Of a DNA stretch of 34,155 nt, positions 7,138-15,467 are shown one piece after another. A program made the position numbers and the translations under genes. The DNA is from Gammaproteobacteria bacterium (GTDB lineage Bacteria > Pseudomonadota > Gammaproteobacteria > Natronospirales > REEB76). Each line of letters begins with the position of its first letter. Position 1 is the stretch's first letter. The notes under the pieces were generated by a model. The model saw only the letters and a list, made by a program, of their open reading frames with translations. It searched no databases and had not been told where the DNA came from. Location: NCBI GenBank assembly GCA_018971365.1, contig JAGXAZ010000006.1, positions 1-34,155 on the forward strand, given 5' to 3'.

Positions 7138-8472
7138 CTAGTCTTCCCTGTCCGAGACACGGCCCAAACGCCCGAGTTCTTCCACCACGATGCGCATCGC
7201 CTCGCGTTCTATTTCGGTGAGGTATGGATTCCAGATATCGAAGATCAATACCACGCGCGTGTGTGCGCTCTTGTTCCACGCTTCATGCTCGAAAGTATCG
7301 TCGAACACGATGCACTCGCCTTCTTTCCATCCGCGGGTCTCGGTGCCGACGCGGATGCCGCAATCCGGCGGGATGATTAATGCCAGGTGCGCGACCAGGC
7401 GGATATTGATCACGCCGGTATGCGGCGGAATGTGTGCCCCCGGCGCAAGTACGGAGAAGAAAGATTCCGGCGCATGGCCAGCCATGCGAATTAAAGGCAA
7501 ATGATCTAATAAGGATGCGGTCAGCGGGCAACGGGAGCAGTTGGCGTCAAAGCGCTTGCCGTCGCGGTAGAAAAAAAACGAATTCCAGCTGGAAGAACCG
7601 TTAAGCGTGGCCCAGCGTTGTGCGCCAGGATAATCGCGGGGGATATCAACAAACGGCTGGAACCCGCAATCTTCTGCCAAGACCCGGCAGAGTTCTGCGC
7701 GGATTCCGTCGGCATGCTGTTCGATTTCCGCGAGCCACGGAAATTGCACACGCTCAAACCATGCATGACACGGAATATCGGGGAAATGCATGAAGGTGCA
7801 CTTCTGAAGCGCATCTCCCGTGGATCGGGGCTGTTCGCGTAGGTAGACACGCAGACAGTGTTCCACGCGCGCTAGTGAAGCTGGGGGGTAAGAAGCCCTT
7901 AATGGTGCCAGCACTCGATCCAGGTGTGCACGGCGAGCCTGCTGCACCACCGTAATAGCCCTGTTAACTATGTGGTGCAGGCCGGTGGGCAAGTGCTTGA
8001 CGTCAGCCAGCCAACCCATGCGCTCTGCTGCTGCAAGTCCTGTGACATAGCTCGCGAGCGCGAGCTCCTGTTCTCCAAGTTCTTCGAGCACCGCAGCGCG
8101 GTGCAGGACTGCCGTTGCATACTGTGGGTTGATGTGCAGCGCAGCGTTAAATGCCGAGAGCGCCTCAGGCAGTGCTCCGCAGGCACGCCACACCAGACCT
8201 ATGTTCTTGTGCAGCGATGCGTTTTCAGGATGCGCATTCAGGGCGCGCTGGAAGCACTCCAGGCTGCGGCGCAGTTGCCCGGCTTTGAGTGCCTGGGTAC
8301 CGAAAAAGCCCAGTGCTTCGGCGTGATTGGGGTCATGGCGCAGTAGCTGCGTATACGCAGCCGTAGCTTCCCGCAATTGTCCGGAAAGCGCGCTGCGGCG
8401 CGCCGCAGCGGCCAAACTGGCAATCTCGTTTTGGTCGGCGGTGTCTGGCTGAGGCAGGTTGGCTGGCGTCAC
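7138..8472 (-). CDS. TPR-repeat aspartyl/asparaginyl beta-hydroxylase family protein
   Basis: With the GTG at 8472 this is a 444-residue protein. The track's longer version runs back inside pilZ and its extra N-terminus looks like shadow sequence. Residues about 15-150 are tetratricopeptide-like helical repeats (HDPNHAEALGFFGTQAL, HPENASLHKNIGLVW, INPQYATAVLHRAAVL). Residues about 265-430 are the Asp/Asn beta-hydroxylase fold. The iron-binding histidines are probably H351 in PPHTGVINIRL and H396 in DDTFEHEAWN, and R409-type positions follow in TRVVLIFD. The family uses Fe(II) and 2-oxoglutarate to hydroxylate side chains, and bacterial TPR versions have mostly unknown targets. The GTG overlaps the pilZ stop by four bases (GTGA), so it is coupled to the end of the fab-holB-pilZ cluster, where tatD is often found instead. 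Confidence 0.82.
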   Translation of the reverse strand: MTPANLPQPDTADQNEIASLAAAARRSALSGQLREATAAYTQLLRHDPNHAEALGFFGTQALKAGQLRRSLECFQRALNAHPENASLHKNIGLVWRACGALPEALSAFNAALHINPQYATAVLHRAAVLEELGEQELALASYVTGLAAAERMGWLADVKHLPTGLHHIVNRAITVVQQARRAHLDRVLAPLRASYPPASLARVEHCLRVYLREQPRSTGDALQKCTFMHFPDIPCHAWFERVQFPWLAEIEQHADGIRAELCRVLAEDCGFQPFVDIPRDYPGAQRWATLNGSSSWNSFFFYRDGKRFDANCSRCPLTASLLDHLPLIRMAGHAPESFFSVLAPGAHIPPHTGVINIRLVAHLALIIPPDCGIRVGTETRGWKEGECIVFDDTFEHEAWNKSAHTRVVLIFDIWNPYLTEIEREAMRIVVEELGRLGRVSDRED

Positions 8473-8819
8473 ATGGTGTGGGTGGGCCGGTCGGCGCGCA
8501 AGGCCGTGCCCAGCAGGTCTTCGATTTTGCGCTGCGTGTTGCCGCCATCCTGGAGGCTGAATTGCACGCCGATGCCGGTCGCACGCGTGCGGTTGGTGCT
8601 GCGCGGAGTGATCCATACAACTTTGGCAGCCACCGGCAGACGCTCCGGCGAATCCATGAGCTGCAACAGCACGAATACTTCATCGCCCAGTTGATAGGGT
8701 TTGTCTGTGGGAATGAACATGCCGCCGTTTTTCACGAACGGCATATACGCGCTGTACAAGGCGCTTTTGTCCTTGATCACCAGCGTGTGGATTGCCTGTT
8801 GTTGTCGCGCTTCACTCAT
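8469..8819 (-). CDS. pilZ: PilZ domain protein, type IV pilus PilZ-like
   Basis: This 116-residue protein is almost entirely a PilZ domain (beta barrel, about residues 10-105), with the diagnostic stretches YMPFVKNGGMFIPT, LGDEVFVLLQL and GIGVQFS. The RxxxR and D/NxSxxG motifs needed for cyclic di-GMP binding are missing. Founding PilZ proteins of type IV pilus assembly also lack them, so this is probably a protein-binding PilZ rather than a c-di-GMP receptor. It follows holB by four bases, the same order as in many pseudomonads and xanthomonads. No pilus genes lie in the window. The ATG start gives the expected family length (about 110-120 residues). Confidence 0.88.
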   Translation of the reverse strand: MSEARQQQAIHTLVIKDKSALYSAYMPFVKNGGMFIPTDKPYQLGDEVFVLLQLMDSPERLPVAAKVVWITPRSTNRTRATGIGVQFSLQDGGNTQRKIEDLLGTALRADRPTHTM

Positions 8820-8823
8820 GAAT

Positions 8824-9876
8824 TCAGCCTCCCGCAGCCGCGAGCGGCGTATTGTTCAAGCTATCCAGCCCCTCGGCCCATTGCAGCAGCAAATCCTCCA
8901 GCAGCAACTGGGCGTTCACCGGGGTCGCCGCCAGGGCCGTGGCCCGGTTGAGCCGTCCCAGATACGCGTGCAGTGCGCGTAAGTTTAATCCCACGAGGGC
9001 GCTTTGCAACAGCGCACGGGCATCGGCGTTGATCAGCGCTGGCGGGTCCGTGCAGGCGGCGGTTCCGAGGCGCACTAGGTCCATGGTCCATGTCTGCAGC
9101 ATGCGCAGCACCAGCGGCAACGGTTCGCGGGAAAGCTCCCCCGCGCACTGCAAGGGATTGAGTTTATTCGCGCGCAGATCCAGCAGCCGCTGAAACAACA
9201 CCAGGCGTTCGCGGACTACGGATACTCCCGAAAGTTGTAAAGCGAACAACGGTCCCCCGCCCGCGATGCCGAGGAGTGCCGGCCAATCGGCACGGGACTC
9301 GATGCCATTCAGCCAGTCGAGTGCCATCTGCGTGGCTGGCGCAGTCATGCTGAGCGACTGACAGCGGCTGCGGATGGTGGCGGGCAGACGCGCGGGATGC
9401 GCCGTCACCAGAATCAACAAGGTGCCGGGCGCCGGTTCTTCCAGGGTTTTGAGCAGACTGTTGGCGGCGTTGGTGTTCATGGCATCGGCTGGGGACAGCA
9501 CCGCGAGTTTGCGTCCGCCGTGCAGACTCGTGAGCGCCAGCGTTGCGCACAGTTCCCGGATCTGATCCACAAGGATTGCACTCTTCTCCACGGCGAGCGT
9601 GAGGTAGTGATAATCGGGGTGCCCGCCCGCGGCATATTGCCGGCAGGAAGGGCAATGGCCGCAGGCACGGCCAATTTCCGGAGATCGACACAGCGCCAAG
9701 GCTGCAAACGCACTGGCAAATAATTGCTTGCCGCTTCCCTCCACGCCCGTGAGCATCAGCGCGTGCGGCAGCCGACCGCTCTGCAGCCAGGTGCCCGCGC
9801 GCTGCCAGAGCGATGTCTGCCACGGCAGCGGAACAGCCCGCCAATCCGGCAATGCGTCCACGGCATTCACAACCAT
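8824..9876 (-). CDS. holB: DNA polymerase III subunit delta' (clamp loader)
   Basis: This 350-residue protein has an AAA+ N-terminal domain with a P-loop-like GVEGSGKQ (44-51). It also has a zinc-module cysteine cluster at C63, C72, C75 and C78 (CRSPEIGRACGHCPSC), a LLKTLEEPAPGTLLILVT segment and a sensor-1 SRCQ motif. These are the standard features of delta', the stator of the clamp loader that places the beta clamp on DNA. The C-terminal helical domain (about 210-340) completes a normal length. Its ATG lies inside the last codons of tmk (10-base overlap), and the tmk-holB-pilZ order is conserved in gammaproteobacteria. In-frame GTGs two and three codons later are alternative starts. Confidence 0.93.
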   Translation of the reverse strand: MVVNAVDALPDWRAVPLPWQTSLWQRAGTWLQSGRLPHALMLTGVEGSGKQLFASAFAALALCRSPEIGRACGHCPSCRQYAAGGHPDYHYLTLAVEKSAILVDQIRELCATLALTSLHGGRKLAVLSPADAMNTNAANSLLKTLEEPAPGTLLILVTAHPARLPATIRSRCQSLSMTAPATQMALDWLNGIESRADWPALLGIAGGGPLFALQLSGVSVVRERLVLFQRLLDLRANKLNPLQCAGELSREPLPLVLRMLQTWTMDLVRLGTAACTDPPALINADARALLQSALVGLNLRALHAYLGRLNRATALAATPVNAQLLLEDLLLQWAEGLDSLNNTPLAAAGG

Positions 9877-10517
9877 TTCGCCACGCGCTCTTCGAGTACG
9901 CGCAGCACCTGCCGGCGCACCGTTCCCATGCTGGCCTCCGCGCCGATGATGCGCATGCGCCGCACTTCACGTTTTGCGCGTTGCAGGTACGTGCGCCGCA
10001 CGCGCTCGAAGAAAGCGCGCTGTTCCAGCTCGAAGCGGTCGCGCCGGCCGCGCTGGCGCACGCGCGTCATGCCCACATGTACGGGTGCGACCAGCAGCAA
10101 CGTCAAATCCGGTTTGAGCCCGCGGGTGACCATGCGTTCCAGTGCGGCAATGTCACGCGCCGGTATGTGCCGCCCGCCTCCCTGATAGGCATAGCTGGCG
10201 TCCGTAAAGCGGTCGCACAACACCCAGCGACCGGAATCCAGCGCCGGCCGGATCACCTGCTCCACATGGCTGGCGCGTGCCGCGAACATGAGCAGCAGCT
10301 CCGCCATCGGCGTAACAATTCGTTTGCGCGGTGTGAGCAACAGCTTGCGGATTTCGTCAGCAAGCTCCGTGCCTCCAGGCTCGCGCGTGACCAGCAGCTT
10401 GATGCCATGTGCCCGCAACCAGCCGGCGACGAATTTCAGGTGCGTGGATTTGCCGACGCCTTCAATGCCTTCAAAGGTGATGAAACGTGCGCGTACCATT
10501 TTGCCGGATCGCGTCAT
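9867..10517 (-). CDS. tmk: Thymidylate kinase
   Basis: This 216-residue enzyme phosphorylates dTMP to dTDP. It shows the P-loop FEGIEGVGKST (15-25), the DR-type motif VLCDRFTDASYAYQGGGR that binds dTMP and supplies the catalytic region, and a LID segment RVRQRGRRDRFE rich in arginine. Length is near the usual 205-215. The start at 10517 overlaps the mltG stop in ATGA. A second ATG at 10499 (MVRARFITFEG) gives a more typical N-terminus and may be the true start. Position between mltG and holB is canonical. Confidence 0.94.
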   Translation of the reverse strand: MTRSGKMVRARFITFEGIEGVGKSTHLKFVAGWLRAHGIKLLVTREPGGTELADEIRKLLLTPRKRIVTPMAELLLMFAARASHVEQVIRPALDSGRWVLCDRFTDASYAYQGGGRHIPARDIAALERMVTRGLKPDLTLLLVAPVHVGMTRVRQRGRRDRFELEQRAFFERVRRTYLQRAKREVRRMRIIGAEASMGTVRRQVLRVLEERVAKWL

Positions 10518-11515
10518 GGCCGCTTGTGCCGAATCTGGTATTTCTGTACGGCTGCGTTCTGCTCGACCAGGGTCGCTGAAAACTGGTGGGTACCATCACC
10601 GCGTGCCACGAAATACAGGGCGTCGCCGGGTGTGGGATGCAACACGGCTTCGAGTGAAGCCAGGCTCGGCAGGCAAATCGGCGTGGGCGGCAAGCCATAG
10701 CGCGTGTAGGTGTTGTAGGGCGTATCCGAACGCAGATCCTTGTAGGTAATTTTCCCGGTGTAGGCATCGCCCAAGCCGAAAATCACCGTGGGGTCGGATT
10801 GCAGGCGCATGCCTTTCGCCAGGCGGCGCACGAACACACCCGCAATTTCGCCGCGCTCCTTTGGCTGGGCGGTTTCTTTCTCGACGATGGAAGCCAGAAT
10901 CAACGCCTCGTAGGGTGTTCGGTACGGCAAGCCGTCCGCGCGCTTTTGCCAGGCGCTTTCCAGATGCGACTGCATGTCGCGGTACGCGCGTAGCAGGAAG
11001 GTCACATCGCTGGTGCCCTTGGGAAACTGGTAGGTGTCAGGAAAGAACCGGCCTTCGGGTGATTCACCGGGATGGCCGAGCGCCGCCATGATGGCGGCGG
11101 CATCCTTGCCGTCAAGCGTGTGGCTGAGCGCCGGATTGCTGTCCACGGCCTGCATCACCTGTTTGAAGGTCCAGCCATCCACCAGCGTGAGCGAATGCAG
11201 CACCACCTTGCCGCTTTTGAGCAGATCCAGCAGGCCGGCAACGCTGGTGCCGGGCGGCACCAGGTATTCGCCGGCGCGCAGGGAGTGCGTGTCCCCGCGC
11301 AGACGCGCCAGCCACACGAGGTCAAGCGGCTGCGGCAGCACGCCTTGGGCATGCAGTTCGGCCGCCACTTGGCGTAACGGTGCACCGGGCGTCACTTCCA
11401 CATCCACGGCGTGGGTGCCCGTGACCACCGGCGCCAGAAATCCGCGCCAATACATTGTGCCGGCTATCACCAGCAGCACCACGAGCGCCAGCAGCGTGAC
11501 GAGTTTGCGCAACAT
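10514..11515 (-). CDS. mltG: Endolytic murein transglycosylase
   Basis: Using the ATG at 11515 (MLRKLVTLLALVVLLVIAG) gives 333 residues with one N-terminal transmembrane anchor. The longer ORF in the track overlaps pabC and adds no family sequence. GAGATCGGG just upstream is an acceptable ribosome site. A LysM-like or YceG N-terminal region (about 35-110) precedes the YceG catalytic domain. That domain carries ASIVEKETA (208-216), which contains the catalytic glutamate, and RLQSDPTVIFGLG and SDTPYNTYTRYGLPPTPI further on. The enzyme cuts nascent glycan strands in the periplasm and helps set their length. It follows pabC by eight bases and overlaps tmk by four, the usual pabC-mltG-tmk order. 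Confidence 0.93.
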   Translation of the reverse strand: MLRKLVTLLALVVLLVIAGTMYWRGFLAPVVTGTHAVDVEVTPGAPLRQVAAELHAQGVLPQPLDLVWLARLRGDTHSLRAGEYLVPPGTSVAGLLDLLKSGKVVLHSLTLVDGWTFKQVMQAVDSNPALSHTLDGKDAAAIMAALGHPGESPEGRFFPDTYQFPKGTSDVTFLLRAYRDMQSHLESAWQKRADGLPYRTPYEALILASIVEKETAQPKERGEIAGVFVRRLAKGMRLQSDPTVIFGLGDAYTGKITYKDLRSDTPYNTYTRYGLPPTPICLPSLASLEAVLHPTPGDALYFVARGDGTHQFSATLVEQNAAVQKYQIRHKRP

Positions 11516-11523
11516 GCCCGATC

Positions 11524-12360
11524 TCAATGTGTCCCGATTCCAGCTTCCCGCGCCCAATGCTGCATGCGGCGCGTCCAGTCACCTACGGCGTATTCCTGAT
11601 CGGCGAGCCGGCGTACCGGCCATATGCCAATCAGCGAATTGCACATGAACACTTCACGTGCCCCCTGCAATTCTTTCATCGACAAATGCGTTTTGTGCAC
11701 CGGCTCGCCGGCCTCTATGGAGCGCTCCAGCAGATGGCGCCGCATCACCCCCGCCACGCCGCAGCGACTCAATTCGGGCGTGACCCGGCGGTCATCCACC
11801 AAACGCACGAACACATTGGTCATTGTACCTTCGATGACGGCGCCCTCCTCGTCCAGCATCAGCCCCTCCTGCCACGGGTCGCGTTCCGACCACTCTGCGC
11901 GCGCCAGCACCTGTTCGAGACGGTTGAGATGCTTGAGACCCGCGAGCCGGGAATTGTGTCCGAGGCGCGTGCTGCAAACACGCAGCTGTATGCCGACCTC
12001 GCTCCAGGCCGGTGGATGATCCGGCCAGGGATGGCGTATGAGAACGCGTGTGGTTTCCGAGTCCGGCGGCGGCCGATAACCGCGGCCGCCCGTTCCGCGC
12101 GTGATGAGCAATTTGAGTATGGCGTGATGTTCGCCGCACGCTGCGCTCAGCAGTTCTGATTGCAGCTTCTCGCGCGACGGCGCATTGATTGCCAATCGCT
12201 CACAACCCGTGTGTAGCCGGTCCAGGTGATAAGCCAGCAGCGGAATCTGTCCGTGTTTGGCGGGTAAAGTCTCGAACAAACCGTCACCGTATTGCAGGCC
12301 GCGGTCGGACACCGGCACCTGATCCTGCGGTATGCCGTTCACCCAACAGGCCTCGGTCAT
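11524..12360 (-). CDS. pabC: Aminodeoxychorismate lyase
   Basis: This 278-residue fold-type IV PLP enzyme releases pyruvate from 4-amino-4-deoxychorismate to give p-aminobenzoate for folate. It starts with WVNGIPQDQVPVSDRGLQYGDGLFET, the family signature. The PLP lysine is K143 in GLKHLNRLEQVLAR, and EGTMTNVF binds the cofactor phosphate. Length and residues match PabC better than branched-chain aminotransferases, and the neighbours pabB and mltG agree. The ATG overlaps the pabB stop by four bases (ATGA), indicating coupled translation of the two p-aminobenzoate enzymes. Confidence 0.93.
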   Translation of the reverse strand: MTEACWVNGIPQDQVPVSDRGLQYGDGLFETLPAKHGQIPLLAYHLDRLHTGCERLAINAPSREKLQSELLSAACGEHHAILKLLITRGTGGRGYRPPPDSETTRVLIRHPWPDHPPAWSEVGIQLRVCSTRLGHNSRLAGLKHLNRLEQVLARAEWSERDPWQEGLMLDEEGAVIEGTMTNVFVRLVDDRRVTPELSRCGVAGVMRRHLLERSIEAGEPVHKTHLSMKELQGAREVFMCNSLIGIWPVRRLADQEYAVGDWTRRMQHWAREAGIGTH

Positions 12361-13745
12361 GCGTCCGCTCCCAGAGCGCGCGCCAGTCCGCGGGCCTTGG
12401 CGCGTGTTTCCTCCAGTTCGCGTTCCGGCACCGAGTCCGCCACGATGCCCGCACCGGCGCGAAACTGCAATTGTGTGCGATCTTTCACCAGCGTGCGGAT
12501 CAGGATATTCAGGTCCAGGTCGCCGTCGCGGTTGAGATACCCGAGGGAACCGGTGTAGGCACCGCGCGCTGCGGCTTCCAGCTCCGCGATGATCTGCATA
12601 CAGCGTACTTTCGGGCAGCCGGTAATGGTGCCGCCGGGAAATACTGCGCGCAGCACCTGTCCCGGCGTCACGTCCGCGCGCAGCTCACCGCTCACGTTGG
12701 AAACAATATGATGCACGTGCGCGTAGGATTCGATGGCCATCAACTCGTCCACGCGTACGCTGCCGGTGCGACACACACGCCCAAGATCGTTGCGCTCGAG
12801 ATCCAGCAGCATCACGTGCTCGGCACGTTCCTTGGGATTGGCCAGCAGCTCGCGTACCAGGGCCGTATCGCGCGCCGTGTTGGCGCCACGCGGCCGGGTG
12901 CCAGCGATGGGACGGGTATCCGCGTGCCCGTCGCGTACCCGCAGCAGCCGCTCCGGTGACGAGCTGATGATTGCGAAATCGTCGCACAATGCGAGCGCCG
13001 CAAATGGCGCCGGATTGGCGCGGCACAACCTCTGGTAAATCTCCGCTGCCGAGACATCGGTACGCAACGATGCCTGCCACCGGCGTGAGAGATTGGCCTG
13101 AAAGATGTCGCCATCGTGGATGTAGTCCCGTGCCCGCTCCACGGCGTGCAGATAGCGTTGCGGCTCCTCCTCCGCGAGCGGCGCGGCCAACAGCGGCCGT
13201 GAGTCGACGGCGGGTGCCGGCAGCGCGCGCAGATCGGATTGCATTTGTTCCAGCCGTTCCGCGTGCCCGGGTTCGGCCACCAGTGTGGTGCGGTTGCGTG
13301 CATGGTCGCAGATGACAGCGGCCGGTATGCGCGTCGCCCAGGCCAGCGGCAGGTTCCTGTCCGGTTGCAGATGCAGCACCGGCTCGATCTCGGCGGCCAG
13401 TTCATAGGCAAAAAACAAAAACCAGCCGCCGCGAAACGGCGGCCGCCGCAGCGTGCTGTCCGGCGGCGGAACGCACTCACGTTGCCACCACCTGTCCAGC
13501 GCGTCCAGGAAGCCGTTCCCCACGACTGCACCAAGGAGAGTGCTGCTGAGGCGGCCGTCCGCGTGCAGGGTAAGCGTGGCGCCGGGAAAGCCCATGAGTA
13601 TGTCGTAGCGGTCCTTTGCGCCGCCGCCTGCGACTGTTTGCAACAGATAGGGATAGCGCTCGGGCCGGCGGCGTTGCAGGTACGGCAAATCCGTCACACC
13701 GTGCAGCATGCGGGTAGTGGAATCCGCTGCCACAGCATTCAGCAT
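12357..13745 (-). CDS. pabB: Aminodeoxychorismate synthase component I
   Basis: This 462-residue chorismate-binding enzyme makes 4-amino-4-deoxychorismate from chorismate and ammonia. The N-terminal domain has YLLQTVAGGGAKDRYDIL where anthranilate synthase would carry the tryptophan-sensing LLES motif. The C-terminal domain (about 195-455) contains DIFQANLSRRW, SSSPERLLRV, LLDLERNDLGRV, GTITGCPKVRCMQII and GAYTGSLGY. Residues 279-283 read PIAGT, where E. coli PabB has PIKGT with a lysine that attacks the ring, so this copy has the alanine seen in TrpE. The adjacent overlapping pabC supports PabB over TrpE. The amidotransferase pabA is not in the window. Confidence 0.87.
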   Translation of the reverse strand: MLNAVAADSTTRMLHGVTDLPYLQRRRPERYPYLLQTVAGGGAKDRYDILMGFPGATLTLHADGRLSSTLLGAVVGNGFLDALDRWWQRECVPPPDSTLRRPPFRGGWFLFFAYELAAEIEPVLHLQPDRNLPLAWATRIPAAVICDHARNRTTLVAEPGHAERLEQMQSDLRALPAPAVDSRPLLAAPLAEEEPQRYLHAVERARDYIHDGDIFQANLSRRWQASLRTDVSAAEIYQRLCRANPAPFAALALCDDFAIISSSPERLLRVRDGHADTRPIAGTRPRGANTARDTALVRELLANPKERAEHVMLLDLERNDLGRVCRTGSVRVDELMAIESYAHVHHIVSNVSGELRADVTPGQVLRAVFPGGTITGCPKVRCMQIIAELEAAARGAYTGSLGYLNRDGDLDLNILIRTLVKDRTQLQFRAGAGIVADSVPERELEETRAKARGLARALGADA

Positions 13746-13768
13746 GGGATATGCGGCGCAGGCAGAAC

Positions 13769-15013
13769 TCAGTGGAGACGACGGAACACGAGCGTGCCGT
13801 TGGTGCCGCCGAAACCGAAGGAATTGGACAGCACTGCGTCAATCTGCATCTTGCGCGCGGTGTGCGGCACATAATCCAGATTGCAGCCCGCATCGGGATG
13901 ATCGAGATTGATGGTGGGCGGGGCCACCTGGTCGCGCAGCGCCAGAATGCTGAAAATGGCTTCCACGCCGCCGGCAGCACCCAGCAGGTGACCGGTCATG
14001 GATTTGGTGGAGCTCACAGCAATTTTCCCGGCCTGGGCGCCGAAGCTGCGCTCGATGGCGATGCTTTCGCCCTTGTCGCCCACTTGGGTCGAAGTGCCGT
14101 GCGCGTTGATGTATTGCACCTGATCCGGATTCAGCCCCGCATCTTGCAGCGCATTCACCATGCACAAGCGCGCGCCCTCCCCGTCTTCGGGGGGTGCAGT
14201 CATGTGATAGGCGTCGCCACTCATGCCGAAGCCGGCGAGCGCGGCATAAATTTTCGCGCCGCGCTGTTTGGCGTGCTCATACTCTTCCAGCACCAGGATG
14301 CCCGCGCCTTCGCCCAGCACGAAGCCGTCGCGGTCACGATCCCACGGACGGCTGGCTTTTTCCGGCGCCTCATTGCGTGTGGACAGCGCGCGTGCCGCAC
14401 AAAAGCCACCAATACCCAGTGGAGTCACAGTCATTTCGGCGCCGCCGGCAATCATGACATCCGCGTCGCCGTACTGTATGCAGCGCATGGCAAGGCCGAT
14501 GTTGTGGTTGGCGGTGGTGCAGGCAGTTACGACTGCCAGGTTCGGACCCTTGAATCCGTAGATGATGGACAGATGGCCGGCGATCATGTTGATGATGCTG
14601 GAGGGCACGAAGAACGGCGACACGCGCCGCGGGCCCTTGTTTTCCAGAATTGAGGCGTGCGCTTTTTCGATGTTGGTGAGCCCGCCGATGCCCGCACCGA
14701 CGGCTGCGCCGATACGCGCGGCGTTGGCTTCCGTGACCTCCAGTCCCGCGTCCTTGATGGCCTGGATGCCCGCCGCTATGCCGTAGTGCACGAACGGATC
14801 CATTTTCTTGATGTCTTTGGGCTCGATGTACTGTGCGGGATCGAAATTCCGGACTTCAGCAGCGATGCGCGTCGGATAATTGCTGGCGTCGAAGTGGGTA
14901 ATCGGACCCACGCCGCTCTTGCCGCCCACGATTGCGCGCCAAGCCTCGTCCACGCTGTTCCCGACCGGGGAAATGATCCCCATACCTGTTACGACCACGC
15001 GGCGCTTGGACAC
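13769..15013 (-). CDS. fabF: 3-oxoacyl-[acyl-carrier-protein] synthase II (KAS II)
   Basis: A GTG start at 15013 ([12 protein letters not shown]) gives 414 residues, the normal FabF length. The track's longer ORF adds 20 residues of non-family sequence. GTGAGG about nine bases upstream is a good ribosome site. The Cys-His-His triad is visible: C165 in [11 protein letters not shown]305 in NAHGTST and H342 in [10 protein letters not shown], with K337. The enzyme condenses malonyl-ACP with acyl-ACP in fatty acid elongation in the cytoplasm. It follows acpP by a 101-base gap that holds its own candidate promoter. Confidence 0.95.
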   Translation of the reverse strand: MSKRRVVVTGMGIISPVGNSVDEAWRAIVGGKSGVGPITHFDASNYPTRIAAEVRNFDPAQYIEPKDIKKMDPFVHYGIAAGIQAIKDAGLEVTEANAARIGAAVGAGIGGLTNIEKAHASILENKGPRRVSPFFVPSSIINMIAGHLSIIYGFKGPNLAVVTACTTANHNIGLAMRCIQYGDADVMIAGGAEMTVTPLGIGGFCAARALSTRNEAPEKASRPWDRDRDGFVLGEGAGILVLEEYEHAKQRGAKIYAALAGFGMSGDAYHMTAPPEDGEGARLCMVNALQDAGLNPDQVQYINAHGTSTQVGDKGESIAIERSFGAQAGKIAVSSTKSMTGHLLGAAGGVEAIFSILALRDQVAPPTINLDHPDAGCNLDYVPHTARKMQIDAVLSNSFGFGGTNGTLVFRRLH

Positions 15014-15044
15014 TGAGCTGGCCTCACTACATGCGATTGCGGAG

Positions 15045-15073
15045 AGTATAAGAAAAGACAAGGCCGCTGCCAC
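15045..15073 (-). promoter_or_regulatory. Candidate fabF promoter
   Basis: On the minus strand GTGGCA (15068-15073), a 17-base spacer and TATACT (15045-15050) resemble a sigma-70 promoter, with four of six and five of six consensus matches. It lies 31 bases before the fabF GTG, in the acpP-fabF gap. Separate transcription of fabF would suit the large excess of AcpP normally needed. Motif reading only. Confidence 0.42.
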
Positions 15074-15114
15074 CTTCCGGTAACAACGGCGCGTTTGTCA
15101 GGGGACGGGACGGC

Positions 15115-15357
15115 TCAGGCGTTGGGCAGGTGTGCCTTGATGTAGTCAACCGCCTGGCCCACGGTGGTGATCTTTTCGGCTTCCTCGTCAGGGATTTCGC
15201 ACTCGAATTCCTCTTCCAGCGCCATGACCAGTTCCACGGTATCCAGGGAGTCCGCACCCAGATCGTCCACGAACGAGGCCTGCGGAGTCACTTGTTCCTC
15301 TTTGACACCCAGCTGTTCCACGACGATTTTCTTGACGCGTTCTTCGATGCTACTCAT
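15115..15357 (-). CDS. acpP: Acyl carrier protein
   Basis: The ATG at 15357 gives 80 residues ([12 protein letters not shown]), the standard size. The track's longer ORF is an upstream extension through the leader. The phosphopantetheine site is S37 in [10 protein letters not shown], flanked by the usual acidic helix [19 protein letters not shown]. AcpP carries growing acyl chains for the Fab enzymes and for lipid A and lipoic acid pathways. GGGAGG lies nine to ten bases upstream, a strong ribosome site as expected for a very abundant protein. A candidate promoter lies in the fabG-acpP gap. Confidence 0.97.
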   Translation of the reverse strand: MSSIEERVKKIVVEQLGVKEEQVTPQASFVDDLGADSLDTVELVMALEEEFECEIPDEEAEKITTVGQAVDYIKAHLPNA

Positions 15358-15394
15358 GGCTTTTGGAACCTCCCGAAGTGAAAACAACAGTGCT

Positions 15395-15411
15395 GCCGGC
15401 CTGGCCGGCCA
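15395..15411 (-). repeat. GC palindrome in the acpP leader
   Basis: GCCGGCC-T-GGCCGGC (15395-15409) overlaps the ten-base palindrome TGGCCGGCCA (15402-15411). It would lie in the 5' untranslated region of acpP, about 40 bases before the ATG, if the promoter listed at 15425-15454 is used. It could be a protein site or a weak stem. A one-base loop makes the full hairpin unlikely. Confidence 0.45.
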
Positions 15412-15424
15412 AACTGGGGGCGGT

Positions 15425-15454
15425 ATTGTAGTGAAATCCGCTCCCCCATGCCAG
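15425..15454 (-). promoter_or_regulatory. Candidate acpP promoter
   Basis: On the minus strand CTGGCA (15449-15454), an 18-base spacer and TACAAT (15425-15430) form a plausible sigma-70 promoter in the 110-base fabG-acpP gap. E. coli acpP is known to have its own promoter, and this arrangement fits that. The untranslated leader would be about 60 bases. Confidence 0.45.
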
Positions 15455-15467
15455 CGCAGCCGCATCC

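Noticed and set aside
9164-9970. 268-residue ORF overlapping holB in another frame
   Set aside because: Low-complexity Ala/Arg/Gly sequence, with holB on the same strand carrying all motifs.
13751-14653. 300-residue plus-strand ORF opposite fabF
   Set aside because: Antisense shadow of fabF, without family features.
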